Assembly: GCF_016495865.1 (NCBI RefSeq)
Contig: NZ_CP054706.1
Coordinates: forward strand, 434,001 to 498,000
Length of the DNA: 64,000 nt
Direction of reading: 5' to 3'
Origin: Salicibibacter cibi
GTDB taxonomy: Bacteria; Bacillota; Bacilli; Bacillales; Marinococcaceae
Position 1 is the stretch's first letter. Each line of letters starts with the position of its first letter. Of the stretch, positions 36,767 to 45,626 are shown piece by piece. The translations under genes were made by a program, and so were the position numbers. A model generated the notes under the pieces. The model saw only the letters and a list, made by a program, of their open reading frames with translations. It was not told where the DNA came from and did not search any database.

Positions 36767-36838
36767 GTTTATTATAAAAAACTAAGTTTTTATTTTTATT
36801 TTGGAAAATATACTATCAAGAATTTTATCAGGGGTCAA
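36767..36838 (-). promoter_or_regulatory. Promoter and operator of TRAP operon C
   Basis: Minus strand: TTGACC (36833-36838), 17 bases, TAGTAT (36810-36815). Downstream, 36767-36783 holds GTTTATTATAAAAAACT, the same word as in the IclR operator at 33578-33629, so the IclR encoded at 32799 probably controls this operon. The rest of the 36565-36978 gap is AT-rich with no gene. Confidence 0.65.
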
Positions 36839-36920
36839 TTATTTTAATTACTAACTTTAATCGTTTTTATGTGACGTACTTAATTTCTAACAATGCTGGC
36901 TTTACCTTGGATAAATAAAA

Positions 36921-36939
36921 AAGCCCCGAAGGGCCTTTA
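36921..36939 (-). terminator. Intrinsic terminator of the YheO-type gene
   Basis: On the minus strand GGCCCTTCGGGGC is followed by TTTTTTATTT, a GC-rich stem with a T-run, about 40 bases after the stop at 36979. Confidence 0.85.
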
Positions 36940-36978
36940 ACATTCAACATCTGGTAGGTGATGGCAAAATTTTAGATA

Positions 36979-37629
36979 TTATGGTATTGTACTTTCCTTT
37001 TTTACTCTAATTTCTTCCAGATAGTTATATATCGTAAATTTTGAAACATCAAGATATAAGGCGACCCTTTCTATCGAACGTTTAACTGTGAACATACCTT
37101 TTTGATCCAAATATTCTAAGACAGCTAATTTATCATCTTTGTTCATAAAGGGGACCGTCTTTCCTACATGATTCGATGCTTTCTCTAACAAGTTTTCTAT
37201 AACTTCATTAATATCACCTGAAAAAGTTTCGTCGACTTTTTTATTCGTATCAACAAAATTGTTGATAATCTTAGATACTAACATAAAATCGGAGATATTG
37301 TAGTTTATACAAATAGAACCAATTGCTATACCATCTTCATCTCTTATATATATAGATGAACATCTGAGAACCTTGCCATCTTTTGTCGAATTCGTATAAT
37401 TTAGAGTATCCCCCTCTTCAGCACCATTTCTTAAAACTTCGAGACCAAGGTTGGTAACTGAATCACCAACTTCCCTTCCGGTTATATGACCATTTTCAAT
37501 AGCCACTATTGAATGCTCAATATCATACAAATCATGCAATACTACTTCGCAATTTGAGCCAAGAGCTTGAGCAATGGCTTTCACTAATGGTTTCACAAAA
37601 TGATACTCTTTCTTATCTAAATTTCCCAT
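36979..37629 (-). CDS. YheO-type transcriptional regulator (PAS-like domain plus HTH)
   Basis: 216 residues. N-terminal PAS-like domain (GSNCEVVLHDLYDIEHSIVAIENGHITGREVGDSVTNLG, YIRDEDGIAIGSICINYN), then a C-terminal HTH_22-like part (DKLAVLEYLDQKGMFTVKRSIERVALYLDVSKFTIYNYLEEI). Known relatives (YheO, DauR) regulate amino acid or nucleotide-related catabolic genes. It is transcribed away from TRAP operon D and the ureide-degradation genes, which it may control. RBS GGAGGGG. Confidence 0.85.
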   Translation of the reverse strand: MGNLDKKEYHFVKPLVKAIAQALGSNCEVVLHDLYDIEHSIVAIENGHITGREVGDSVTNLGLEVLRNGAEEGDTLNYTNSTKDGKVLRCSSIYIRDEDGIAIGSICINYNISDFMLVSKIINNFVDTNKKVDETFSGDINEVIENLLEKASNHVGKTVPFMNKDDKLAVLEYLDQKGMFTVKRSIERVALYLDVSKFTIYNYLEEIRVKKESTIP

Positions 37630-38298
37630 AATACCCCTCCATTTAAATATTTATAGTATGTATAGAGCTCACTAAAAGCTGTTTAACAGTAGGTAAAGTA
37701 AGGATAATTGAGGTTAAGGTCCCAGATGACTATATGGGACGCCTTGTTCAAGATATTCCTATCAAGTTAACCCCATTTTTTATGCTTGTCAAGTTAAATT
37801 AGAATTAGTTACTTCCTTGGAACAAGAGTGAATGATCAACGGAGATTGTGATCTTATATACCCCTTCGTAGAGAATTGACCTCAATAGCTTTGAGATGTA
37901 CTTAGAAATTCCGAAAAATAAAATATAACACGAGACAAGTTCTCCATGCACAAACAAGGTAGAGTATAGGTTACTGAGATGACTCAACCCAGCATTGACG
38001 TAGTGAGTAATTTTATTATAACAAATCTAAAATGAAAGTAAAAACTATTGCTAGATATAAACAAAAAAATTCAAGTTATACGTTGACTAATTTTTTTAGC
38101 TTAAGTAAAATTAATTTTGCATTTTCATTTAGTAACATAAAAAGTATTGAACACAAAAAGAAAGCTCACTAATATCAAACTGTGTTTATTTGGCCTAACA
38201 AATGGTCATCCTATAGTGATTATACACAGATGTAGGCTGATTCATCGAGCCATTTCCATTTTTCTAGTTTGAAGCAAAATGGAATAGTAGACAATAAA

Positions 38299-38312
38299 TG
38301 TAAGCGATATCA
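38299..38312 (+). promoter_or_regulatory. cre box upstream of the TRAP operon D promoter
   Basis: TGTAAGCGATATCA fits the consensus TGWAANCGNTNWCA at every position. It lies about 100 bases upstream of the -35, a place from which CcpA more often activates than represses. Confidence 0.6.
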
Positions 38313-38409
38313 ATAGTGTTATAGATGTTCGATAAATAATGTAATGAAGGGAGGAGTCTTGGGTTATTGATCATTAGCTTGCCTAGTACTAAAATTTTTG
38401 GAAAATACA

Positions 38410-38438
38410 TTGACAAAAATTTTATTAATGTTTATAAT
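38410..38438 (+). promoter_or_regulatory. Consensus sigA promoter of TRAP operon D
   Basis: TTGACA (38410-38415), 17 bases, TATAAT (38433-38438): a perfect consensus promoter 59 bases before dctQ. The leader contains AATATAAAAATTTAATATT, another AT-rich near-palindrome. Confidence 0.85.
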
Positions 38439-38496
38439 TAATTTCAATTAAAGGGAGAAACTTAATATAAAAATTTAATATTATAAGGAGGAAAAA

Positions 38497-39027
38497 ATGG
38501 TTTTTGTTAGGTGGGTAGATTATTTTAATAAAGGACTCAAGTTAATATTGGGATTACTGTTTGTTGCAATGACCCTTTCATTTTTTTTTAATATAGCGGT
38601 CAGATTTGTATTTACAGCTTTGGATATACATATATCTGTCCCATGGACACAGGAATTAGCAACATACATCATGATATGGTCAGTATTTTTAGGTATTGCA
38701 GTAGCAGTTCGAAACGATAAATTGATTTCTATGGAATTATTTGTTCACACATTGCCTGCTAAGCTAGGAAAAATACTCAAGGTTGGCGCTTTATTGTTAA
38801 CTGTGGTTTTTTTCTTTTATTTGATTTTTATCGGTTACGATCTTGCCTTTAACCAAGGTTCAAGACAAACATCTCCCGTGATGGGGATTTCTATGACAAT
38901 TATATATATATCAATGTTCATCGGTTCAATTATAGCTATCGTAAATATATTCACTTTATTTTTAGAGACTTACTTAACAAAGAAAGATATTCGGTTTGTT
39001 GCTTCAGATGAGGAATCAGTGGATTAA
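38497..39027 (+). CDS. TRAP transporter small permease (DctQ type), operon D
   Basis: 176 residues, four helices; core VPWTQELATYIMIWSVFLGIAVAVRNDKLISME at about 49-81. RBS AAGGAGG, ATG 38497. Followed after 79 bases by dctM. First gene of the ureide/hydantoin block. Confidence 0.92.
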   Translation: MVFVRWVDYFNKGLKLILGLLFVAMTLSFFFNIAVRFVFTALDIHISVPWTQELATYIMIWSVFLGIAVAVRNDKLISMELFVHTLPAKLGKILKVGALLLTVVFFFYLIFIGYDLAFNQGSRQTSPVMGISMTIIYISMFIGSIIAIVNIFTLFLETYLTKKDIRFVASDEESVD

Positions 39028-39106
39028 GAAAACTGGCAATTAACAAAAAAATTACTGACATTAAATATTAGGTATTCTCAGGGAAAGACTTTTTGGGAGG
39101 GCAATA

Positions 39107-40375
39107 ATGACTACAAGATTATTCATTATTTTTATATTTTTGTTTATACTGAGTGTCCCGATTGCGGCTACATTAGGTCTCTCTTCTATTTGGTCTCTTC
39201 AACTGGAGGGGAGCTCGTTATCTACAGTGGGTCAACAAGTCTTTAGAGGGATGGATCAAACCGTTTTGATGGCTATTCCATTTTTTATCTTGGCAGGTAG
39301 TGTAATGCAAAGTGGGGGAATAGCACGAAGATTAATGGCATTTGCAAATGCACTTATTGGTTGGTTTAGAGGTGGATTAGGGGCCGCAACTGTGTTAAGT
39401 ACCATGTTGTTCTCTACAATGTCTGGTTCATCATCAGCTACCACAGCAGCCATAGGCTCAATTACAATTCCCTCGATGGAGAAAAAGGGGTATCCAAGAA
39501 GTTATGCAACAGCGCTGGCAGCTTCAGCTGGGGAGCTTGGAGGGGTTATCCCGCCTGCCACCGCTATGATTATTTACGGTCTGGTAGCAAACATTTCCAT
39601 TAGTAGTTTATTTATAGCTGGAATAATCCCCGGGATACTTATAGGAATTTCCTTAATACTAACGATATCAATCATTGCTAGGATAAAAGGGTTCGATGCT
39701 GTCTCTAATACTGATTTTATTACTTGGTTTAAACAAGTTTTGGTAACTTTCAAAGATGCAATATGGGCATTGTTAATGCCACTAATTATTCTTGGTGGAA
39801 TTTATTTAGGCTACTTCACACCAACGGAAGCAGCAGTTGTGGCAGTAGTTTATGGATTAATTGTAAGTTTTCTAATCTATCGTGAACTTAAAATAAAAGA
39901 TTTAATAGGAATTTTTAGTAGAGCTGCAATCAGTAGCAGCATTATCCTTATATTAATTGGTTTTTCTGCTATTTTTGGACATATTCTTACAATTAATCAA
40001 GTTCCTCATGCTGTTGGAGGTTTACTCACACAAATCACTGAAAATCCTATAATATTTTTGATTTTAGTAAATATTGTCCTATTGATAACAGGTATGTTTT
40101 TGGAAACAGCCGCTGCAATTATTATAATGGTTCCTATTTTAGCACCAGTTGCGTTTGAATTTGGAATTGATCCCATTCACTTTGGAATTATTGTTATCGT
40201 CAATCTGGCACTCGGCATGGTCACTCCACCTGTTGCTATAAATCTATTTGTAGCTTGTCAAATTGCAAATATACGTATTGATCAAATAATACGACCCGTT
40301 CTAATTTTCTTGGGGATATTAATTATCGACTTATTATTGATTACCTATTTACCGCTATGGATTCCAATATTTTAG
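39107..40375 (+). CDS. TRAP transporter large permease (DctM type), operon D
   Basis: 422 residues: MAIPFFILAGSVMQSGGIARR near 54, FSTMSGSSSATTAAIGSITIPSM near 100, GGVIPPATAMIIYG near 145, FTPTEAAVVAVVYG near 234, MVTPPVAINLFVA near 364. RBS GGGAGGG. The large translocator subunit for the receptor at 40454. Confidence 0.94.
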   Translation: MTTRLFIIFIFLFILSVPIAATLGLSSIWSLQLEGSSLSTVGQQVFRGMDQTVLMAIPFFILAGSVMQSGGIARRLMAFANALIGWFRGGLGAATVLSTMLFSTMSGSSSATTAAIGSITIPSMEKKGYPRSYATALAASAGELGGVIPPATAMIIYGLVANISISSLFIAGIIPGILIGISLILTISIIARIKGFDAVSNTDFITWFKQVLVTFKDAIWALLMPLIILGGIYLGYFTPTEAAVVAVVYGLIVSFLIYRELKIKDLIGIFSRAAISSSIILILIGFSAIFGHILTINQVPHAVGGLLTQITENPIIFLILVNIVLLITGMFLETAAAIIIMVPILAPVAFEFGIDPIHFGIIVIVNLALGMVTPPVAINLFVACQIANIRIDQIIRPVLIFLGILIIDLLLITYLPLWIPIF

Positions 40376-40453
40376 GAACAATAATAATTAGAAAGGGGGG
40401 GATATATTAATAGCCTTGTTTCTCAAATTAAAAATTAGAAGGAGGATTTAAAA

Positions 40454-41479
40454 ATGCCAAGAAAAAAAATTATAAAGCTGAATGTACTTATTCTTGTGAT
40501 GGCCTTGGTGCTTATTGGATGTGGCGAAGATACAAGTAGTAATGACGATGTATCCGAGGGAGAATTTGAATTTCAAATCGGTCATTCAACTACTACGGAC
40601 AACCAGCAGCACGTTGGCGCAGAAAAAATAGCTGAATTGTTAGAGGAAAGTTCTGATGGAACGATTACAGCAGATGTATTTGAACTGGAACAATTAGGTG
40701 GAGAGGTAGCAGAACTACAGGCTCTTCAGGATGGAAGTCAAGATATTACAATCGTAGCACATGCTTCAGCTACAAACTTTGTACCTGAGTGGTCAATATT
40801 TAATTTACCATATCTATTTGATAGCACCGAACAAGCTAATGCTGTTTTGGACGAAATAGGTGATGAATTTTTTGAAATGTTACCCGAACATGGATTGAAG
40901 GGTTTAGGTTGGCTTAGTTCTATCGAACGTAATGTTTTTTCGACAACACCAATTGAATCAGCGGAGGATCTCCAAGATTTTGACATCAGGGTTATTGAAG
41001 CCCCGGGCTTTGTTGATGCATATTCTGCACTGGGTGCGCAACCGGTTACGATGCCTGGTGGTGAAGTTTACTCAGGCCTCCAGCAAGGAGTCATTGATGG
41101 AGCAGTTAATTCTCCGGAATTGTTTCTTAACTTTGGACACCATGAAGTTGCCGATTATTACAATATGACAAGCATGCACTATATGCCTATTGCTATTGTT
41201 ATGTCATTGGATGTATGGGAAAGTTTAAGCACAGAGCAGCAAGAGTTAGTCCAGGAAGTCACTGATGAAGCAGTTGAAATTGGAAGAGAACACTACACTC
41301 ATACGTACGAAGAGGCAATTGAGGAAAGGATGGAAGAAGAGGAAGTTACAGTTGTAGATACGGATATCTCTGATATGCAGGAGAGGACAGCTGATATACA
41401 CAATAGTATGACAAGCGAAATTCCTAATGGTGAAGAGTTGCTTGAATTAATTGAGAACACTAAAGAGGAAGTGGAATGA
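40454..41479 (+). CDS. TRAP transporter solute-binding lipoprotein (DctP type), operon D
   Basis: 341 residues; signal MPRKKIIKLNVLILVMALVLIGCGED with lipobox LIGC. Receptor segments FQIGHSTTTDNQQHVGAEKIAELLEE and FDIRVIEAPGFVDAYSALGAQPVTMPGGEVYSGLQQGVIDGAVNSPE. The usual conserved arginine of the family is in DIRVIE. RBS AGGAGG. Because carbamoylase-type hydrolases follow at once, the ligand may be a carbamoyl amino acid, ureide or related acid; inference only. Confidence 0.9.
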   Translation: MPRKKIIKLNVLILVMALVLIGCGEDTSSNDDVSEGEFEFQIGHSTTTDNQQHVGAEKIAELLEESSDGTITADVFELEQLGGEVAELQALQDGSQDITIVAHASATNFVPEWSIFNLPYLFDSTEQANAVLDEIGDEFFEMLPEHGLKGLGWLSSIERNVFSTTPIESAEDLQDFDIRVIEAPGFVDAYSALGAQPVTMPGGEVYSGLQQGVIDGAVNSPELFLNFGHHEVADYYNMTSMHYMPIAIVMSLDVWESLSTEQQELVQEVTDEAVEIGREHYTHTYEEAIEERMEEEEVTVVDTDISDMQERTADIHNSMTSEIPNGEELLELIENTKEEVE

Positions 41480-41556
41480 ATTAAACAAGAATGTTCCTAA
41501 GCAATATTATGAAACATCTAAAATAAGGGAAAAATTGACAACAAGGAGATTTCGTT

Positions 41557-42792
41557 ATGATTAATCAAAAACGTATTGAAGAGAGAATAGAAGCACTCAG
41601 CAAAATTAGTGAACAAAACGTAGAATGGGTCGGCGTATCGCGTCGTGCGCTTACTGATGAAGATAGAGAAGCACAAGCCTTAACAAAATCATGGATGGAA
41701 CAAGCTGGTATGTATGTACATTTAGATCCGGCTGGAAATCTTATCGGTCGCAAAGATGGGTTGGATAAAGGAGCTAAACCATTAGTTATTGGCTCTCATA
41801 TTGATTCCGTTTTAAATGGTGGTAAGTATGATGGCACCATTGGCGTGATCGGAGGCATTGAAGTTGTTCAGCACATTAATGAGGAAAGTATTGAAATCCA
41901 ACGGCCGGTAGAAGTGATTGCTTTTTGTGAAGAAGAAGGGTCACGATTTGAAGATGGGGGGGTTTTCGGTAGTAGAGCAATGACCGGAGAGATTAAATCG
42001 GAACATTTGGATGCCAAAGATGAAAAAGGTATTACTAGAAGGGGGGCTTTAGAAAGATTTGGATTGGCTCCGAATGAGATTTTTACCAAAGGAATTAGAA
42101 GAGAAATGGACTTATATTTGGAGATGCATATTGAACAAGGCCCAACATTAGAAAGTAAAGGTATCCCTATCGGTGTAATAAGTGGCATTAATGGCAGGTA
42201 TTTTGGAGAAATGACTGTGGAAGGAGAAGCCAATCACGTAGGGGCTACCCCAATGGCTCAACGCTATGATGCATTAGTGGGAGCAAGTGAAATTGTAATA
42301 GAATTGGAAAAAATATCCTATAGATATGGTGCGCCAGCTGTTGGGACAGTAGCAAAAATGAATGTTATGCCGGGGTATCCTAATGTTGTTCCAGATCGTG
42401 TTGAAATGTCGGGAATTGATATACGCGATTTAGATAACGAAAGACGTGATTTAATTGTTGAGCAACTGCAAAACAAAGCAAAGGAAATCGCTCAAGCAAA
42501 AGGGCTTAGTGTCGAATTTAATGATCGATTGAGAATGAGTTCCGCTTTGTGCAAACAGCATATTATAGATACGATGGAAGCTGCCGCTGAGGAAATGAAT
42601 GTCTCCTATCTAAACATGGCAAGTGGTGCTTGTCATGATGCGCAATTCATGGCTGAACTATGTGATATGGGTATGATTTTTGTGCGATCGACTGGAGGAA
42701 GTCATAATCCACAGGAGAGAGCATCAATTGACGATATACAATTAGGAACTGAACTTCTTTCACGAACAGCATTAAGTTATTTAAAATATTAA
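41557..42792 (+). CDS. M20-family amidohydrolase (N-carbamoyl-amino acid hydrolase/allantoate amidohydrolase type), copy 1
   Basis: 411 residues, hydantoinase/carbamoylase branch of M20. Metal-binding residues in IGSHIDSVLNGGKYDGTIGV, the Glu pair in FCEEEGSRF, His in LEMHIEQGPTLE and the C-terminal ATGG-type FVRSTGGSHNPQE. Substrate-binding GINGRYFGEMTVEGEANHVGATPM. These enzymes hydrolyse N-carbamoyl amino acids, ureidopropionate or allantoate, releasing ammonia and CO2. RBS AAGGAG. A close paralog is at 43745. Confidence 0.9.
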   Translation: MINQKRIEERIEALSKISEQNVEWVGVSRRALTDEDREAQALTKSWMEQAGMYVHLDPAGNLIGRKDGLDKGAKPLVIGSHIDSVLNGGKYDGTIGVIGGIEVVQHINEESIEIQRPVEVIAFCEEEGSRFEDGGVFGSRAMTGEIKSEHLDAKDEKGITRRGALERFGLAPNEIFTKGIRREMDLYLEMHIEQGPTLESKGIPIGVISGINGRYFGEMTVEGEANHVGATPMAQRYDALVGASEIVIELEKISYRYGAPAVGTVAKMNVMPGYPNVVPDRVEMSGIDIRDLDNERRDLIVEQLQNKAKEIAQAKGLSVEFNDRLRMSSALCKQHIIDTMEAAAEEMNVSYLNMASGACHDAQFMAELCDMGMIFVRSTGGSHNPQERASIDDIQLGTELLSRTALSYLKY

Positions 42793-42827
42793 TAAAAAAA
42801 AATAAGTTATATTAATGGAGGATTACC

Positions 42828-43295
42828 ATGCAAGCCGAACAAAAACTAAAAGATCTGGATATAAATTTACCTAAAATCGCTGAAAACAACGATCTTCCTT
42901 TCTCTACCAAAGGAGTAATTGTTGACAAATTAGTATATTTATCAGGGCAAACAACTATGATAGATGGCGAAATGAAAATTACTGGTACAGTTGGATCTGC
43001 AGTAACTGTGGAAATAGCGCAAGAGGCAGCAGAGGTATGTACGTTAAATCTAATTTCGGCTCTAAAGGATCTGATTGGAGACCTAAACAAAGTGAAAAGA
43101 ATTGTAAAATTGACTGGATATGTTGCATCAGATAAAGACTTCGATCAACAAGCTAAAGTTATTAATGGAGCATCCAATCTCTTAAATAGCGTTTTTGGTG
43201 GGGAAACCCCACATGCAAGAGCTGCAATTGGAGTTGCTGCATTGCCTGGAGGAACCTCAGTTGAGGCAGAAATGATAGTAGAGTTAAACACATAA
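42828..43295 (+). CDS. RidA/YjgF-family protein, longer (YjgF-like) subgroup
   Basis: 155 residues, longer than the usual 125-130. LVYLSGQTTMIDGEMKITGTVG, EVCTLNLISALKDLIGDLNKVKRIVKLTGYVAS and TPHARAAIGVAALPGGTSVEAEMIVEL match the YjgF fold of the long subgroup, where the canonical catalytic Arg region reads ARAAIGV. RidA proteins remove reactive enamine/imine intermediates; long forms are often of unknown role. RBS GGAGG. It follows the hydrolase by 35 bases. Confidence 0.85.
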   Translation: MQAEQKLKDLDINLPKIAENNDLPFSTKGVIVDKLVYLSGQTTMIDGEMKITGTVGSAVTVEIAQEAAEVCTLNLISALKDLIGDLNKVKRIVKLTGYVASDKDFDQQAKVINGASNLLNSVFGGETPHARAAIGVAALPGGTSVEAEMIVELNT

Positions 43296-43744
43296 TTATG
43301 TAAATCTCAAAGCTCTCAATTTTGATGCTTATACTTTTAGCAATATCGGACCTTGAACTTAAAAACCAAGGGTGACCATTCGTTTAGTAAAAACTACACA
43401 AAAGAAACGATGGCGACACGGATCGCCATCGTTCTGTATCCGCCCTTCTCTTTTACGATGAATAAATTATAATGACACGTGTGTCGCACCCTTTTTTATG
43501 AGGTTACAAACGTTAAGACCGATACAATTGTTGCTCGCTTAAGCGGCAAAATTTTAAAAGTTTTGTTTGTCATGGGACAACGAGCTTGTGTCTTAGATCG
43601 AGCAAAGCATCTTCAAGAGAGGCACTATAAGGCGCAAACCGCGTAAGCAAGGAGTAGTAAAGAAAACTTCCATATGATGGGTAAGTAATGATACTACAAT
43701 ACTACAACACTCTAGGAATTAAAATCGGAGAGGGAGAGATTACC
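43296..43744. other. 449-bp gap with a strong hairpin and a possible coding remnant
   Basis: AACGATGGCGA (43406-43416) and TCGCCATCGTT (43423-43433) make a perfect 11-bp stem with a 6-base loop, perhaps a terminator or transposon end. Around 43521-43647 an open stretch reads TIVARLSGKILKVLFVMGQRACVLDRAKH in one frame without a start; it looks like the tail of a lost protein, possibly a transposase, but I do not recognise it. Confidence 0.4.
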
Positions 43745-44989
43745 ATGATAAATTCAGATCGACTTGAAGAAAGAATTGAAACACTTGGACAAATTAGTGT
43801 CCAAATTGAGGGTTGGACTGGAGTAACACGGCTTGCACTTAGTGATAAGGACAAGGAAGCAAAAGAATTAATGAAATCTTGGATGGAACAGGCTGGCATG
43901 GATGTACATTTGGATCCAGCGGGCAATCTTGTTGGCCGCAAAGAAGGTCAAAATAAAGATACTAAACCTGTTGTTATAGGCTCACATATCGATACCACTT
44001 TGAATGCAGGAAAATTTGATGGCACTGTTGGGGTCATTGGAGGAGTAGAAGTCGTTCAGCATATGACTGAAGAAGGGATTCAACCTTTGCGTCCCATCGA
44101 AGTAATTGCTATTAATGATGAAGAAGGTATACGTTTTAAGGATGGTGGGCTCTTTGGCAGTCGAGCCATGACCGGTAAGGTCGGATCGGTAGACTTGGAA
44201 CTTAAGGATCAAAATGGTATCTCGAGAAGGGAAGCATTGCAAGAATTTGGTCTAAATCCGGATGAGATCTTTACAAAGGCCGTTCGAAAAAAAGGAGATA
44301 TGGATATTTATTTGGAAATGCATATCGAACAAGGTCCTGTTTTAGTTGAAAAGGGTATTCCTGTCGGGGTTATTCAAGGCATCAACGGTCGTTACTTCGG
44401 ACAGATTACAGTTGATGGAGAAGCTAATCACTGTGGAGGTACTCCAATGAATATGAGACATGATGCTTTTCTGGGTGCCAGTGAAATTGCCATAGCTTTG
44501 GAAGATCTAGTTAAAGACCACGGTTCACCGACAGTTGGAACATTATGTACAGCTGATGTTTATCCTGGGACTGATAATATAATTGCCGGACAAGTGAAAT
44601 TATCAGGAATTGACATTCGAGATTTGGACAATAAAAAACGTGATGACATTGTAAACGATTTAAAAAAACGTTCAAAGGAGATCGAAACACGTAGAGGTCT
44701 CCACATTGAATTTAATGATAAATTAAGATCTAGCTCAGCTTTATGTAACCAGCAAATCATGGATACTATGAAATACGTGGCCGAGAAACGTGATATTCCA
44801 TATATAGAAATGCCCAGTGGAGCTTGTCATGATGCCCAGAATATGGCTGAGTTGTGTAATATGGGAATGATTTTTGTACGATCCACCGGCGGGAGCCATA
44901 ACCCGAGTGAATATGCCGATAAAGAGGATATCAAGCTAGGGACGGAAGTACTTGCCCAAACCGCCATTTATTATGCCACCAAAGCTTAA
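43745..44989 (+). CDS. M20-family amidohydrolase (carbamoylase/allantoate amidohydrolase type), copy 2
   Basis: 414 residues from ATG 43745, chosen for GGAGAGGGAGAG just upstream and because it aligns with the start of copy 1. It aligns over its length with the 41557 protein: IGSHIDTTLNAGKFDGTVGV, INDEEGIRFKDGGLFGSRAMTG, LEMHIEQGPVLVEKGIPVGVIQGINGRYFG, MIFVRSTGGSHNPSE. The CEEEG motif is NDEEG here, so substrate range may differ. Followed by its own RidA gene, repeating the hydrolase plus RidA pattern. Confidence 0.9.
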   Translation: MINSDRLEERIETLGQISVQIEGWTGVTRLALSDKDKEAKELMKSWMEQAGMDVHLDPAGNLVGRKEGQNKDTKPVVIGSHIDTTLNAGKFDGTVGVIGGVEVVQHMTEEGIQPLRPIEVIAINDEEGIRFKDGGLFGSRAMTGKVGSVDLELKDQNGISRREALQEFGLNPDEIFTKAVRKKGDMDIYLEMHIEQGPVLVEKGIPVGVIQGINGRYFGQITVDGEANHCGGTPMNMRHDAFLGASEIAIALEDLVKDHGSPTVGTLCTADVYPGTDNIIAGQVKLSGIDIRDLDNKKRDDIVNDLKKRSKEIETRRGLHIEFNDKLRSSSALCNQQIMDTMKYVAEKRDIPYIEMPSGACHDAQNMAELCNMGMIFVRSTGGSHNPSEYADKEDIKLGTEVLAQTAIYYATKA

Positions 44990-45028
44990 TAAAACACTTA
45001 CCCAAACGAAAACGAGGAGATAATCTTT

Positions 45029-45424
45029 ATGAAAGAAAAAATTACTACTTCATTAGCTCCCGAACCGGCGGGACAATATTCACAAGGAGTTAAGGTGGGG
45101 AATCGAATTTATGTAGCTGGCCAAACTTCTTTAAATGTAGAGACTGGATCCATTCCTGACTCATTAGAAGAGCAAACAAGACAAGTGTTTGCAAACATTA
45201 AACATGTGTTGGCAGTAGGTGGGGCTACACTTTCAGATGTTGTGAAGGTAAACGTATATTTAGTGAACCTTGATCATTTCGATGAGTTCAACTCCGTTTT
45301 CAAGGAGTTTTTCACCGAGGAACCATTTCCGGTTCGTACGACTGTAGGCAGCAAGTTGAAAGGTATTGAAATAGAAATAGATATCATTGCTGAAATTGAA
45401 TGTGCAGTCGTTAGTGTCTTATAA
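45029..45424 (+). CDS. RidA-family protein (canonical size)
   Basis: 131 residues. GQYSQGVKVGNRIYVAGQTSLNVETGSIPD, VKVNVYLVNLDHFDEFNSVFKEFF and PVRTTVGSKLKGIEIEIDIIAEI are typical of RidA/YjgF; the Arg in PVRTTVG matches the catalytic arginine position. It would deaminate enamine or imine by-products or act in the RutC-like step of pyrimidine breakdown. RBS GAGGAG. Confidence 0.9.
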   Translation: MKEKITTSLAPEPAGQYSQGVKVGNRIYVAGQTSLNVETGSIPDSLEEQTRQVFANIKHVLAVGGATLSDVVKVNVYLVNLDHFDEFNSVFKEFFTEEPFPVRTTVGSKLKGIEIEIDIIAEIECAVVSVL

Positions 45425-45626
45425 GCACCATCTCTAGGCAAAAGGAATCACGTGCACAACACAACAATTGACCGAAAGATTAGGTCATAGATGCAAGTGA
45501 TTAATATATAATTCTGGGGATATAGATGTCACGAGCCCATATTGCATATCTGTGTACAATTAGGGTTCAAATCAGTACAGGTAAATGCCGAGAGGTTATT
45601 ATATTTCGAAGAGGGAGGTAATTGTT

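Larger units (their letters stand above)
37630..38496. other. 867-bp gap with regulatory sites only
   Basis: No convincing gene. A 60-codon minus-strand frame at 37805-37987 has no ribosome site and no recognisable motif. The right part carries the control region of TRAP operon D (next two entries). The left part is divergent promoter DNA for the YheO-type gene. Confidence 0.5.

Noticed and set aside
37805..37987. 60-codon minus-strand open frame
   Set aside because: No ribosome site, no recognisable motif, and located in AT-rich promoter DNA where chance frames are common.
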